Source: Chloroflexota bacterium (GTDB lineage: Bacteria > Chloroflexota > Dormibacteria > Dormibacterales > Dormibacteraceae). From it: a stretch of 64,000 nucleotides of DNA. A program made the translations under genes and the position numbers. Every line of letters starts with the position of its first letter. Position 1 is the stretch's first letter. The stretch spans positions 1-64,000 of the forward strand of contig VBGR01000056.1 of assembly GCA_005880695.1 (NCBI GenBank), read 5' to 3'. The notes under the pieces are model-generated. The model saw nothing but the letters and a program-made list of their open reading frames with translations. It did not search any database and was not told the origin of the DNA. Positions 7,402 to 15,570 of this stretch are shown in pieces.

Positions 7402-7572
7402 ATGAGCGGGCGGCGCCGGCCCGATCCGATCCAGGCGACGATCGGCTGGTTTCGGAACCTGGGCAGGGGCGAGATGGGCCTCCCGGAGCGTGGCTTCAAG
7501 ATCGGCGCCAACCTCTTACGCCGCTACCGTGGACACGGCTGCTGCGGCAACTACGGCGAGCCCGGCTGTTGA
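7402..7572 (+). CDS. 56-residue basic protein with Cys-rich C-terminus
   Basis: Too short to be called by length alone, but composition and context support it. The N-terminus is basic (MSGRRRPDP), the middle has an amphipathic stretch (IQATIGWFRNLGRGEMG, then FKIGANLLRRYRGHG) and the end is CCGNYGEPGC with three cysteines. I recall similar short CCGNYGxPGC-ended proteins in GC-rich genomes but know no function; the cysteines could bind metal. The start ATG follows TAGCCT at 6 nt, so the mRNA may be leaderless. The stop codon is directly followed by the ATG of a 19-codon ORF (TGAATG). It is divergent from the secreted hydrolase. Confidence 0.55.
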   Translation: MSGRRRPDPIQATIGWFRNLGRGEMGLPERGFKIGANLLRRYRGHGCCGNYGEPGC

Positions 7573-7632
7573 ATGAGCGTGGCTGAGGCCCGGGCGGCCG
7601 GTCTGGTGAAGCCCCACAAGCACAAGCACTAA
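7573..7632 (+). CDS. Possible 19-residue Lys/His-tailed peptide
   Basis: The ATG at 7573 directly follows the stop of the 56-residue gene, so it could be translated by coupled re-initiation. The peptide begins MSVAEARAAG and ends KPHKHKH, an alternating His/Lys tail that could bind metal or acidic polymers. There is no separate Shine-Dalgarno site, and an ORF this short may be chance. It is listed because it sits exactly at the coupling position. Confidence 0.25.
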   Translation: MSVAEARAAGLVKPHKHKH

Positions 7633-7666
7633 ACGCTCTCGGGCGTATTCAATCCTGATAGTACTC

Positions 7667-7696
7667 TTGACATATAAAGCACCTCTGCGATAGGGT
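7667..7696 (+). promoter_or_regulatory. Sigma70-type promoter TTGACA-N18-TAGGGT
   Basis: A perfect -35 TTGACA at 7667-7672, an 18-bp spacer and TAGGGT at 7691-7696 precede the 85-residue membrane protein gene. AAGGAGG follows at 7711-7717. This is the clearest conventional promoter plus ribosome site in the window. Confidence 0.75.
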
Positions 7697-7723
7697 GATA
7701 TCATTCCATTAAGGAGGTAGCGA

Positions 7724-7981
7724 ATGACCTGGCTTCTTGTCTTGCTCGTAATCCTCCTCCTGGCTGTCTTGATTGGCGGCGGCGGATATACGTACCGGCG
7801 CTATTACGGTCCCGCGGGCGGGACGGTGGTCGAGGACAGCGGAGGGGGTGGTGGCGGAACCGCCGCGCTGGCGATGCTCGTCATCGCGATCCTGGTGATC
7901 CTCTTCCTGATCTATGGCGGGTTCACCTTCTTCCATTGGTTCGCGCCGGGACAAAACGTCAACGTAACCGTCCATTCGTAA
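7724..7981 (+). CDS. Small two-helix membrane protein
   Basis: 85 residues. A first hydrophobic helix (WLLVLLVILLLAVLIGGGG, about residues 3-21) is followed by YTYRRYYG and a Gly-rich linker (EDSGGGGGG), then a second helix (ALAMLVIAILVILFLIYGG, about 47-66) and a short polar tail. Both ends probably face the same side. I do not recognise a family. A consensus promoter at 7667 and a full AAGGAGG site 6 nt before the ATG suggest strong expression. The next gene starts 15 bp downstream in the same direction, so the two may be co-transcribed. Confidence 0.75.
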   Translation: MTWLLVLLVILLLAVLIGGGGYTYRRYYGPAGGTVVEDSGGGGGGTAALAMLVIAILVILFLIYGGFTFFHWFAPGQNVNVTVHS

Positions 7982-7996
7982 GGTCTTAACCCGACC

Positions 7997-9589
7997 ATGG
8001 CGGTCGATGTAGAGGTTCGCGGCCGGGCGCTGCCCGGCCGCACCTCGCTCAAGGAACGCCCGCTGGCGCTCGTCCTGGAAACGGCGTTGATAGCGGCGCT
8101 CGCGGTAGCGACGCGGCTGCCTTTCCGGACGCGCTACCTGATGAACTGGGACGCGGCCCAGTTCGCCCTGGGGCTGAATCAGTTCGACGTCGTCCACCAC
8201 CAGCCGCACCCGCCTGGCTATATCGGCTACCTCGCGCTCGGCCGCCTCTTCGAGGTCTTCATCCCGGATCCGAACGCGGCGTTGGTCGTGCTGAGCATCG
8301 CCGGCGAGTCGCTGGCGGTGGTCATCGGCTTCCTCTTCGCGAGCTCGCTCTTCGGTCGCTTCGCGGGCTGGGTGACGGCGCTCGCGATGGTCTCGAGCCC
8401 GCTCTTCTGGTACTACGGCGAGGTCGCCAACAACTACGCGCTGGAGCCGGTGCTGACGCTCGCGATCGCCTGGCTCACCTGGCGCCTCTGGACGGGCGAC
8501 GAGAGGTACGCGGACCGGGCGGCAATCGCCATCGGGCTGGCCGGCGCGCTGCGCCCGAGCACCGCCCTCATGATGCTGCCGCTCTTCCTGCTGGCGCTCC
8601 CGCGTGCCTGCTCGCGCCCGGCCGCCGTGCGCGCGCTCGCCCTGCTGGTGGTGGCCGCAGCCGCCTGGGTGATTCCCCTCTGTCTGGCTGCCGGCGGTCC
8701 GCTGCGCCTGGCCTCGGCGTCGTTTCAACTGGGCGGATCTGACACGAGCGGAACCGCCATCTGGTCAGCCGGCTTCAACGGCTTGCTGACGACGGCGAAC
8801 GCGGTCCTGACCGGGATCGGCTGGGAGCTCGGGCTCTTCGCGGTCCTGGCGCTCTTCGGCCTGGCTGTCGCGCCGCGCCTGCTCCGGACCGAGCTGCCGG
8901 TCAAGAGCTGGGGTCTCTTCTGCTGGGCTTGGGCCGCTCCCTCGCTCCTGGTCTACCTCTTCGTCCACATCGGGCAGGTGGTCTACGTCCAGACGTTCAT
9001 TCCCGCCATCTTCCTGAGTCTCGGCCCGGCCGTCGCGGCGACGGCGCTGGCGGTAGGCCGCCCCGCGCTCGCGCCGGTGCTGGCCGCCATCTGCCTGGCC
9101 GCGAACCTGGCCCTCTTCTTCAGCCCGGACCACTCTGGCCTGGCCCAGCAGCTGCGGCTCCACGACCTGCGGGTGGAGTCGTTGCGCTCGACGGTCACCG
9201 GCCTCGGGCCTCCGGAGAGAACGGTGCTGCTTAGCGACGCCTGGGCGACAGGCTCGTACCGATCGACCCAGGTCTACCTGCCTGCCTACCACCGGGTCGC
9301 GGTGGAGCATGACCTGCGCGGCAGGCTCGGCGAGATCTACGGCGATACGTATGAGCCCTGGAGGTTCGCCCAAGCGCGGCAACCCGAGTATCCGGCGACC
9401 GCCACGACCTACGTCTTCCTGGACCAGGATCTCATCGGCTTTGTCGGCGATCGCCAGCACCTCCGGCGTCTCGTGCTGGCCGATGGCAGCCGGATCTGGG
9501 TCTGGCAAGGCGCTGAGCCGACCCTGTTCGCCAACCGCTTCTGGCTGGAGCCGCCGAGCGGCAAGCTGACGCCCCCGCGCGCGAGCTAA
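7997..9589 (+). CDS. GT-C fold membrane glycosyltransferase (DUF2723/PMT-like)
   Basis: 530 residues with about nine to eleven membrane helices. The first extracytoplasmic loop has the GT-C hallmark YLMNWDAAQFALGLNQFDVVHHQPHPPGYIGYLALGRLF, with an acidic residue (Asp in NWDAAQ) expected to be catalytic, and HQPHPPG typical of DUF2723 and ArnT/PMT relatives. The C-terminal 150 residues form a soluble domain (LLSDAWATGSYRSTQVYLPAYHRV). Such enzymes transfer sugars from polyprenyl-phosphate carriers on the outer face of the membrane. The acceptor is unknown and no polyprenyl-phosphate sugar synthase is adjacent. The start ATG 7997 lies 15 bp after the preceding small gene. Confidence 0.75.
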   Translation: MAVDVEVRGRALPGRTSLKERPLALVLETALIAALAVATRLPFRTRYLMNWDAAQFALGLNQFDVVHHQPHPPGYIGYLALGRLFEVFIPDPNAALVVLSIAGESLAVVIGFLFASSLFGRFAGWVTALAMVSSPLFWYYGEVANNYALEPVLTLAIAWLTWRLWTGDERYADRAAIAIGLAGALRPSTALMMLPLFLLALPRACSRPAAVRALALLVVAAAAWVIPLCLAAGGPLRLASASFQLGGSDTSGTAIWSAGFNGLLTTANAVLTGIGWELGLFAVLALFGLAVAPRLLRTELPVKSWGLFCWAWAAPSLLVYLFVHIGQVVYVQTFIPAIFLSLGPAVAATALAVGRPALAPVLAAICLAANLALFFSPDHSGLAQQLRLHDLRVESLRSTVTGLGPPERTVLLSDAWATGSYRSTQVYLPAYHRVAVEHDLRGRLGEIYGDTYEPWRFAQARQPEYPATATTYVFLDQDLIGFVGDRQHLRRLVLADGSRIWVWQGAEPTLFANRFWLEPPSGKLTPPRAS

Positions 9590-9594
9590 ATTTC

Positions 9595-10296
9595 GTGCTC
9601 GGGATGAGCAGCGCCGTGCAGGCACCTTTTCGGGTCGAAACCCGCTTCCAGCTGGAGCGCTTCCGAGACCTGCCCGCATTCCTCTGGCTGGCGTTGAGGC
9701 TCGTCCTGGAATTTCGCAAAGCCCCGGGCGCCCAGGCCATGTGGCTCAAGGGCCGGATCTGGAGGCTCTGGCTCGGCTCCTACTCGGAGTGGGCCGACGA
9801 GGCCGCCATGCGCCGCTATGCCGGCGGGGAGCTCCACAAGCACGGGGTCCGGCGCACCTATGCGGGCTGGGCCGGCCACACCTGGCACCTCTACGACGGC
9901 GCCCGCGCTGTCCATTTCCAGAAGTGCGCGGCGTGTGGCGCCGGCGCCCACGGAGCGGTTCCGCTGACCGTCTGTCCCGAGTGCCGCCGGCCGTTTCGCA
10001 TCAGCATCGAGCAGCCGCCGGCGCGTCCCCAGCGGGGACGGCCGATCACGCCCCGGATCCGGCCCAGCCGGCGCATCCGGGCTCTGGTCCAGGGACCTCG
10101 CGAAGCGCCGCGCTGCCTCTCTTGCGGCGCCAGCAACCCCCGCAACCTCGCCTACTGCGCCACCTGCGGTGCGCGCACGCATCGGGCGGTCGGCATAGTG
10201 AGCACCACCGGCTGGATCGAGCTCAGCGTGGCCGTCGCTTGCCTCGTCTTCTCTCTGGCGGCGGTTTTCCTGTACTTCGTGCTGCATTGGAGGTAG
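9595..10296 (+). CDS. Zinc-ribbon membrane-anchored protein with ABM-like N-terminal domain
   Basis: 233 residues in three parts. Residues 15-110 (AFLWLALRLVLEF, LGSYSEWADEAAMRRYA, GWAGHTWHLYDG) resemble ferredoxin-like antibiotic-monooxygenase/DUF3291-type domains. Two zinc ribbons follow: CAACGAGAHGAVPLTVCPEC and CLSCGASNPRNLAYCATCG. The C-terminus is a single membrane helix (IELSVAVACLVFSLAAVFLYFVLHW). The function is unknown; the ribbons suggest nucleic-acid or protein contacts at the membrane. The start is GTG 9595 or ATG 9604; neither has a clear Shine-Dalgarno site. The stop overlaps the acylphosphatase start by 10 bp, implying coupled translation. Confidence 0.6.
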   Translation: MLGMSSAVQAPFRVETRFQLERFRDLPAFLWLALRLVLEFRKAPGAQAMWLKGRIWRLWLGSYSEWADEAAMRRYAGGELHKHGVRRTYAGWAGHTWHLYDGARAVHFQKCAACGAGAHGAVPLTVCPECRRPFRISIEQPPARPQRGRPITPRIRPSRRIRALVQGPREAPRCLSCGASNPRNLAYCATCGARTHRAVGIVSTTGWIELSVAVACLVFSLAAVFLYFVLHWR

Positions 10297-10565
10297 CCCG
10301 GCTCACGGCGCACGTCCGCGGCGACGTCCAGGGCGTCGGCTTTCGCGATTACGTGCAGCGGACCGCGGCCGGGCTGGGCCTCGCGGGCTGGGTCCGCAAC
10401 CTGCCCGACGGGACAGTGGAGTGCGTCGCCGAAGGTCCGCGGGACGCCCTCGAGAAGCTGCTGAGCCGGCTCCAGCGGGGTCCCTCTCTGGCCGACGTCG
10501 ACAATGTCGATGTCGACTGGGGCCCAGCACAGGGACATGTGCGTGGCTTCCAAGTGCGGTTTTAG
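10287..10565 (+). CDS. acyP: Acylphosphatase
   Basis: 92 residues, the usual size. Acylphosphatase hydrolyses acyl phosphates such as acetyl-phosphate and 1,3-bisphosphoglycerate in the cytoplasm. The active-site signature is intact: HVRGDVQGVGFRDYVQ supplies the substrate-binding Arg, and LAGWVRNLPDGTVECVAEG supplies the catalytic Asn. The fold ends with VRGFQVRF. The only start upstream of the motif is TTG 10287, which lies inside the last codons of the zinc-ribbon gene, so translation is probably coupled. The next gene begins 95 bp downstream. Confidence 0.9.
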   Translation: MEVARLTAHVRGDVQGVGFRDYVQRTAAGLGLAGWVRNLPDGTVECVAEGPRDALEKLLSRLQRGPSLADVDNVDVDWGPAQGHVRGFQVRF

Positions 10566-10648
10566 GAAGCAGCTTTCAGTCCAAGCGCACAAATCAGGCG
10601 CCGGCTTTTTATAATCCTCGCACGAGTACGACAGCTCGCAAACCTGGG

Positions 10649-10654
10649 TACCGT
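10649..10654 (+). promoter_or_regulatory. -10 element TACCGT before the GAF regulator
   Basis: TACCGT ends 6 nt before ATG 10661 with no Shine-Dalgarno site. A second candidate, TATAAT at 10610-10615, would give a leader of about 40 nt instead, so the transcript end should be mapped. Confidence 0.35.
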
Positions 10655-10660
10655 AGCCGC

Positions 10661-12430
10661 ATGCGGGCGCCACTCCAATCGCCGGACCTCACGTTCGCGA
10701 TCCGCGAGCTGGAGTTCCTGCAGCGGCTGGCCCTGACTGCCGCCACGGCCCAGAAGCCGGACGACCTGGTCGAGCTGATCATCCGTGAGACCACCCTGGC
10801 GATGGAGACCGACGTCTGCTCGCTCTATCTGGTCGCGCCGGACAGCGAAGAGCTGATCCTGGCCGCCACCAACGGCCTCAACGAGCGGATGATCGGCCGG
10901 GCCCACATGCACGTGGGTGAAGGCATCACCGGCTGGGTCGCGAAGGAGCGCCAGCCCCTCTTCGTGCGCGACGTCGCCCAGGAGCCGCGCTTCAAGTGGA
11001 TCGCAGGCGTAGACCAGAAGCGATTCCGATCGATGCTCTCGGTTCCGATCGAGGCCGGGCCCAGGCTGGTCGGCGTTCTCAACGTGCAGAGCACTGAGGA
11101 GCGCGACTACGGCCCGGACGTCGACTTCCTGCGCTCGATCGCGGCCCAGGTCGCCGGGATCCTGGAGCGGATGGAGCTGCAGCGGCGGCTCGAGAGCCAG
11201 CTCTCCGAGATCAGGATCTCGCATGAGATCCACGAGCGCTTCACCCGGCTCTCCCTGAACGGGGCCGGCATCCCGGCCATCCTCGAAGCGGTCGCGGCCC
11301 TGGCGGGCGGCGGCACCGGCCTTTACTCAAGCGATGGCTTCCGGGTGCGCGGGGTCGGCGATCAGGGTGAGAAGCTGCCGGCCAGGCTGGCCGTCCCGAC
11401 CGCTCTCAACCGGCCGGGTGCACGTGAGGTGCGGCTCTCCGGCGGACGGCCCCCGCGTGAGCTCGACGTGGCGCCGGTGCGGGCGGGGGCCGAGCTGTTG
11501 GGCTTTCTGGTCGCGGCCGTGCCCGACGAGGTGCTCGACGAGGATGGCCGGCGGCGGGCGCTGGAGCACGGCTCGACGGTCCTCGCGCTGGAGCTCTCCA
11601 AGGAGCGCGCAGCGGCCGAGGTGGAGCGCCGCCTGCGCGGCGACCTCGTGGAGGAGCTGCTCGCCGGCGGTCTCGACGACGCCGAGGCTGAGCGGCTGGC
11701 CCGGCAGGCCGAGCGGCTCGGGCACCGGCTGCCGAGCCGGGCCTGGGTCATTGTGATCGAGCCCGATGACGCGGAGTCGGAGGCCGAGATGTCGGCGCGC
11801 GGCCGGCAGGATCGCATCCACGCCGGGCTGGCCGACCTCGCCAACCGGCGGCTGGGTGGCGCCTTGACGCTGACCCGGTCGGCGTCGGCTGTGCTGATGG
11901 CGCCCGAAGACGCGGCAGGCGATCTGGCCGCGGTCGAGCGGCTGGCCGCCCGGGCCCACGAGATCGTGGCGCCCATCCTCAAGCCGGGCACGGCCTCCGT
12001 CGGCATCGGCAACCTGGCCGAGTCCGTCGGCGAGCTGGCCCGCTCGCACCTCGAGGCCCGCCAGGCGCTGCGTCTCTCCCGCCGGGCCGGGATGCGCGCC
12101 AAGGTCACCTCCTACCGTTCCCTGGGGGCCTTCAGGCTGCTGCTCGAGGTTCAGAGCCCGGACGCGCTGCGGCGTTTCGTGCAAGAGGTGCTGGGCCCGC
12201 TGCTCAAGTACGAGGAGTCGCGGGAGACACCCTTGCTGCAGACCCTGGAGACGCTGGCCGGGACCCGCTGGGTGCGCCGGGCAGCAGCGCGTGAGCTCGG
12301 CATCCACGTCAACTCGATGTCCTACCGGGTGGAGCGGATCGAAGAGATCGCAGGGCTCCGCCTGGATGAGCCTGAGACCAGGGTGGCGGTCGCCATCGCC
12401 TTGCGCGCGCGAACCATGCTCGGCATGTAG
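10661..12430 (+). CDS. GAF domain, PucR-type helix-turn-helix regulator
   Basis: 589 residues. A GAF domain spans about 20-190, with VCSLYLVAPDSEELILAATNGL and HVGEGITGWVAKERQPLFVRD. A central region with degenerate GGDEF-like character follows (RRLRGDLVEELLAGGLDDAEAE, SVGIGNLAESVGELARSHLEARQAL). The C-terminal PucR HTH_30 domain has RWVRRAAARELGIHVNSMSYRVERIEEIAGLRLDEPETRVAVAIALRAR. Members sense a small ligand and control adjacent or distant catabolic genes. No obvious target operon is next to it; the downstream methyltransferase has its own promoter-like sequence. Start at ATG 10661: the frame extends further upstream but only with shadow sequence of acyP. Confidence 0.85.
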   Translation: MRAPLQSPDLTFAIRELEFLQRLALTAATAQKPDDLVELIIRETTLAMETDVCSLYLVAPDSEELILAATNGLNERMIGRAHMHVGEGITGWVAKERQPLFVRDVAQEPRFKWIAGVDQKRFRSMLSVPIEAGPRLVGVLNVQSTEERDYGPDVDFLRSIAAQVAGILERMELQRRLESQLSEIRISHEIHERFTRLSLNGAGIPAILEAVAALAGGGTGLYSSDGFRVRGVGDQGEKLPARLAVPTALNRPGAREVRLSGGRPPRELDVAPVRAGAELLGFLVAAVPDEVLDEDGRRRALEHGSTVLALELSKERAAAEVERRLRGDLVEELLAGGLDDAEAERLARQAERLGHRLPSRAWVIVIEPDDAESEAEMSARGRQDRIHAGLADLANRRLGGALTLTRSASAVLMAPEDAAGDLAAVERLAARAHEIVAPILKPGTASVGIGNLAESVGELARSHLEARQALRLSRRAGMRAKVTSYRSLGAFRLLLEVQSPDALRRFVQEVLGPLLKYEESRETPLLQTLETLAGTRWVRRAAARELGIHVNSMSYRVERIEEIAGLRLDEPETRVAVAIALRARTMLGM

Positions 12431-12643
12431 CAAGACGTGGGGGGAAGGTGCTCGTTCGGAACCCCGTCAGTCGAGAGATCGCCCCTTTCAGGGCTCGTCG
12501 TTGGCGCCGCGGCGATGCATAAGTATTCAGCGTCATTTGGCGGCGCGGAGGGTCGCCGAATCGCCCACTTTCATGGTGCCTGACCAGCACTGTAGGTTCT
12601 CCCAGTCGTCGCATCTGGTTGCAGACCTGGCGATTGCGCCAGG

Positions 12644-12649
12644 TACAGT
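12644..12649 (+). promoter_or_regulatory. -10 element TACAGT, leaderless start of methyltransferase
   Basis: TACAGT ends 6 nt before GTG 12656. A TTGCAG hexamer at 12619-12624 is a possible -35 with a 19-bp spacer. The rest of the 225-bp gap after the GAF regulator (12431-12655) shows no further feature I can support. Confidence 0.45.
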
Positions 12650-12655
12650 CCGGGA

Positions 12656-13483
12656 GTGGATCGGGACGCGGTTCGCGCCTATTACGAAAGCTTCGGCGAA
12701 CGCGAGTGGGAGCGTCTCGAGCGCCCGGCTGACGGCGCCCTGGAGTGGGAGGTCACCCGCCGCGCGCTGGAGGCGCAGTTGCCACCGTCCGGCCGGGTTC
12801 TCGACATCGGCGGCGGCCCGGGCCGGTACTCGATCTGGCTGGCCGAGCGCGGCTACCAGGCCGTCCTGGCCGACGTCTCGCCGCGGCTCTTGGACATCGC
12901 GCGCCGCAAAGCGGCCGAGGCCGGCGCCTCCCTCGAAGCGGTGGTGGAAGCTGACGCCGCCGACCTTTCGCGCTGGGCCGACGCGTCATTTGACGCGGTC
13001 CTCTGCCTGGGCCCGTTCTACCACCTGCCGGTCGCGGCCGAGCGGGCGCGGGCGGCGGCCGAGCTGCTGCGCGTGCTCAAGCCGGGCGGCCCTGCCTTCA
13101 TCGCACTCATCAGCCGCTACCTGTTCCTGCGCCGGGCGATCGTCTTCCCAGACGAGCGGCACCACCTGACGGATCCCGACTTCCTGCGCAAGCTGATGGG
13201 CGAGGGCCGGTTCGACAACGACTCGCCCGGCCGGTTGAACCAGGGGTTCGGCACGACCATCGAGGAGATTCGGCCCTTCTTCGAGGGCGCCGGCTTCGAG
13301 ACGATGGCCCTGCTCGCTTCCGAGGGGATGGCTGCCGGGTTGGCTCAGTCTCTCGACGTGCTGGCCGGCGAAGACCGGCCGGCGTTCGAGGCCGCTGTGC
13401 AGCTCATCGCGGACAGCGCGGGCGACCCGAGCCTGCTCGGCGCCAGCAACCACATCCTCTACGTCGGCCGCCGACGCGGTTAG
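12656..13483 (+). CDS. Class I SAM-dependent methyltransferase
   Basis: 275 residues with a Rossmann-type methyltransferase fold. Motif I is VLDIGGGPGRYSIWLAERGY (about residues 50-69), then VLADVSPRLLDIARRK with the acidic ribose-binding residue, ADLSRWADASFDAVLCLGPFYHL and ELLRVLKPGGPAFIALIS. The C-terminal part (TTIEEIRPFFEGAGFETMALLASEG) is a substrate-side cap. The substrate is unknown. The GTG start is placed 6 nt after a TACAGT -10 element; no Shine-Dalgarno site is present. A strong hairpin between this gene and convergent glnA may end both transcripts. Confidence 0.8.
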   Translation: MDRDAVRAYYESFGEREWERLERPADGALEWEVTRRALEAQLPPSGRVLDIGGGPGRYSIWLAERGYQAVLADVSPRLLDIARRKAAEAGASLEAVVEADAADLSRWADASFDAVLCLGPFYHLPVAAERARAAAELLRVLKPGGPAFIALISRYLFLRRAIVFPDERHHLTDPDFLRKLMGEGRFDNDSPGRLNQGFGTTIEEIRPFFEGAGFETMALLASEGMAAGLAQSLDVLAGEDRPAFEAAVQLIADSAGDPSLLGASNHILYVGRRRG

Positions 13484-13505
13484 AAGGGGTCCGACCGAGC
13501 CAGGG

Positions 13506-13536
13506 AAAAGGGGCCCCGGCCGCACTGACCGGGGCC
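13506..13536 (-). terminator. Terminator of glnA (possibly bidirectional)
   Basis: An 8-bp GC stem (GGCCCCGG/CCGGGGCC at 13512-13519 and 13529-13536, 9-nt loop) is followed on the minus strand by CCTTTT. It lies 20 bp past the glnA stop. On the plus strand it also follows the methyltransferase gene, though without a clear T run. Confidence 0.7.
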
Positions 13537-13556
13537 TCTGTCACCCTGACGCGAGA

Positions 13557-15002
13557 TCAGGCGTCGTGGTAGAGGTAGAACTCCCACGGGTGGGGCCGCA
13601 GCGCGACCTGGTCCACCTCGCGGACTTGCTTGTAGTCGATCCAGGTCTCGACCAGGTCCTCTGTGAAGACGCCGCCCTTCAAGAGGAACCGATGGTCGGC
13701 CTTCAAGGCAGCCAGCGATTCGCCGAGGGAGCCCGGCACCGACTGGATGCTCGCCTTCTCTTCGCCTTCCAGCTCGTAGATGTCCTTGTCCACGGGCTTG
13801 GGCGGCTCGATCTTGTTCTGGATCCCGTCCAGGCCGGCCATCAGACAGGCTGAGAAGGCCAGGTACGGGTTGCAGGCTGCATCGGGCGAGCGGAACTCGA
13901 CCCGCTTCGTCTTCGGGTTGGTCGAGTACATCGGGATCCTCACGCAGGCCGAGCGGTTGCGCTTCGAGTAGACCAGGTTGATAGGGGCTTCGTACCCCGG
14001 CACCAGCCGGCGGTAGGAGTTCGTGGTGGGAGCGCAGAACGCCAGCAGCGCCGGCGCGTGCTTCAGGAGTCCGCCGATGTACCAGATCGCCTCCTGGCTC
14101 AGGCCGGCATAGCCCTTGCTGCTCGCGAAGAGGTTCTCGCCGTCCTTCCAGAGGCTCTGGTGGACGTGCATCCCGGAGCCGTTGTCCTGGAAGAGGGGCT
14201 TGGGCATGAACGTCGCGACATAGCCGTTCTGGGCGCAGACGTTCTTGATGACGTACTTGTAGGTCATCAGCTTGTCGCCCATCTTGGTCAGGCTGTCGAA
14301 CCGCATGTCGATCTCGGCCTGGCCGGCGGTGCCGACCTCGTGGTGCTGGACCTCGACCGGGACGCCCGCCTCGATCAGCTTGAGCATGATCTCGGACCGC
14401 AGGTCCTGGAGCTTGTCGACAGGCGGGACGGGGAAGTACCCCTCTTTGTAGCGGGGCCGGTTGGCGAGGTTGGCGGTGCCGTTGCTGCCCGAGTTCCAGA
14501 TGCCCTCTTCGGAATCGATGAAGTAGTAGCCGGAGAAGGCGTTCTGGTCGAACCGGAGGCTGTTGAAGATGTAGAACTCGGCCTCGGGCCCCCAGTAGCT
14601 GACGTCGGCGATGCCGGTCTTGCGGAGGTGCTCCTCAGCCTTCTTGGCCACGAACCGGGCGTCCCGCGAGTACGGCTCGCGGGTGATCGGGTCGATCACG
14701 TCGCAAACGAGGTAGAGGGTGGGGATCCGCAGGCAGGGGTCGAGCGTCGCCGTCTCCGGGTCGGGGATCAGCAGCATGTCGCTCTCGTTGATGGCCTGGA
14801 AGCCACGGATGCTGGACCCGTCGAAGCCGAGCCCCTCCGTGAAGCTCGACTCCTCGAGCTCGCCGATGGGGAGGCTGAAGTGCTGCCAGGTGCCGGGCAG
14901 ATCGATGAAACGGACGTCGACGACCTGGACGCCGGCTCGGCGAGCCTGCTCGAGCACCTCGGCAGGCTTGGTCGAGCTGACGGTGGTTGTGGCAATGCCC
15001 AT
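13557..15002 (-). CDS. glnA: Glutamine synthetase type I
   Basis: 481 residues, typical for GSI. It makes glutamine from glutamate, ammonia and ATP in a cytoplasmic dodecamer. Motifs seen: GFDGSSIRGFQ, YWGPEAEFYIFN (metal-binding Glu), QDNGSGMHVHQSL (ATP and metal site), KRNRSACVRIP and VEFRSPDAACNPYLAF. A Tyr in DKDIYELEGEEKASIQSVPGSL matches the adenylylation-loop position, so control by GlnE is possible, but neither glnE nor glnB is in the window. The ATG at 15000-15002 has AGGAGG 8 nt upstream, so the longer frame to 15086 is rejected. It is preceded by thioredoxin in the same direction, with a 159-bp gap carrying a hairpin. Confidence 0.97.
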   Translation of the reverse strand: MGIATTTVSSTKPAEVLEQARRAGVQVVDVRFIDLPGTWQHFSLPIGELEESSFTEGLGFDGSSIRGFQAINESDMLLIPDPETATLDPCLRIPTLYLVCDVIDPITREPYSRDARFVAKKAEEHLRKTGIADVSYWGPEAEFYIFNSLRFDQNAFSGYYFIDSEEGIWNSGSNGTANLANRPRYKEGYFPVPPVDKLQDLRSEIMLKLIEAGVPVEVQHHEVGTAGQAEIDMRFDSLTKMGDKLMTYKYVIKNVCAQNGYVATFMPKPLFQDNGSGMHVHQSLWKDGENLFASSKGYAGLSQEAIWYIGGLLKHAPALLAFCAPTTNSYRRLVPGYEAPINLVYSKRNRSACVRIPMYSTNPKTKRVEFRSPDAACNPYLAFSACLMAGLDGIQNKIEPPKPVDKDIYELEGEEKASIQSVPGSLGESLAALKADHRFLLKGGVFTEDLVETWIDYKQVREVDQVALRPHPWEFYLYHDA

Positions 15003-15123
15003 ACGAATAGCCTCCTGCGAAGAACGGTGGGTGACGAAAGCCATTCTGCGAAAGGGCAGGACTCCCTTTGTATGGCTCACCCGCACGAGGAAGGCCGGGG
15101 TCCAGTCGTATGGGCCGCACGAA

Positions 15124-15147
15124 GCGCGGCGCGCACATGCGCCGCGC
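15124..15147 (-). terminator. GC-rich hairpin between thioredoxin and glnA
   Basis: A perfect 9-bp inverted repeat (GCGCGGCGC at 15124-15132, GCGCCGCGC at 15139-15147, loop of 6) lies 14 bp past the thioredoxin stop. There is no T run after it on the minus strand, so it may be a weak terminator or an mRNA 3-prime stabiliser. Confidence 0.4.
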
Positions 15148-15161
15148 CCTTGCTGAAGTCT

Positions 15162-15503
15162 TTAGGCCGCCTGGCTCTTTTCGAGCGCGCGGTCGAGCCA
15201 GCTCCGGACTCCCTGCGGGCCCGGGTAGCCGACCAGCCGGTCCACCATCTTGCCGCCGATGAAGAGGCCCAGCGTCGGAATGCCCATGATCCCGAACCGG
15301 ATCGCCACTCCCGGGCTGGCGTCGGTGTCCAGCTTGCCGATCTCCACCTGTTCCGAGTACTCGGTCACCAGTTCGTTGATGACCGGGTTCATCATGCGGC
15401 AGGGGCCGCACCAGTCCGCGTAGAAGTCCACGAGTACCGGACGAGTCGAGTCGAGCACCGTCTCTTTGAAGTCAGCTTCGTCGTAGTGCCTGAGATCTGC
15501 CAA
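15162..15503 (-). CDS. trxA: Thioredoxin
   Basis: 113 residues, a complete thioredoxin fold. The redox motif is VLVDFYADWCGPCRMMNPVI with WCGPC near residue 31. The cis-Pro loop is FGIMGIPTLGLFIGGKMVDRLVGY. It reduces protein disulfides in the cytoplasm, with electrons from thioredoxin reductase (not in this window). The start is TTG at 15501-15503, chosen because GGAGG lies 7 nt upstream; the frame is open further upstream but without any Shine-Dalgarno site. It is divergent from the GT2 gene at 15571, so the 67-bp gap must hold both promoters. Confidence 0.93.
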   Translation of the reverse strand: MADLRHYDEADFKETVLDSTRPVLVDFYADWCGPCRMMNPVINELVTEYSEQVEIGKLDTDASPGVAIRFGIMGIPTLGLFIGGKMVDRLVGYPGPQGVRSWLDRALEKSQAA

Positions 15504-15570
15504 TTGAATTCCTCCTATCCATACAAGCGCGCCAGGGCCTTTTCGTATTCCTTCGATAATCGGAGGCGGA

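Noticed and set aside
12431-12655. Small gene or RNA in the gap after the GAF regulator
   Set aside because: Open frames here are short extensions of out-of-frame sequence with no ribosome site; apart from the methyltransferase -10 nothing stands out.
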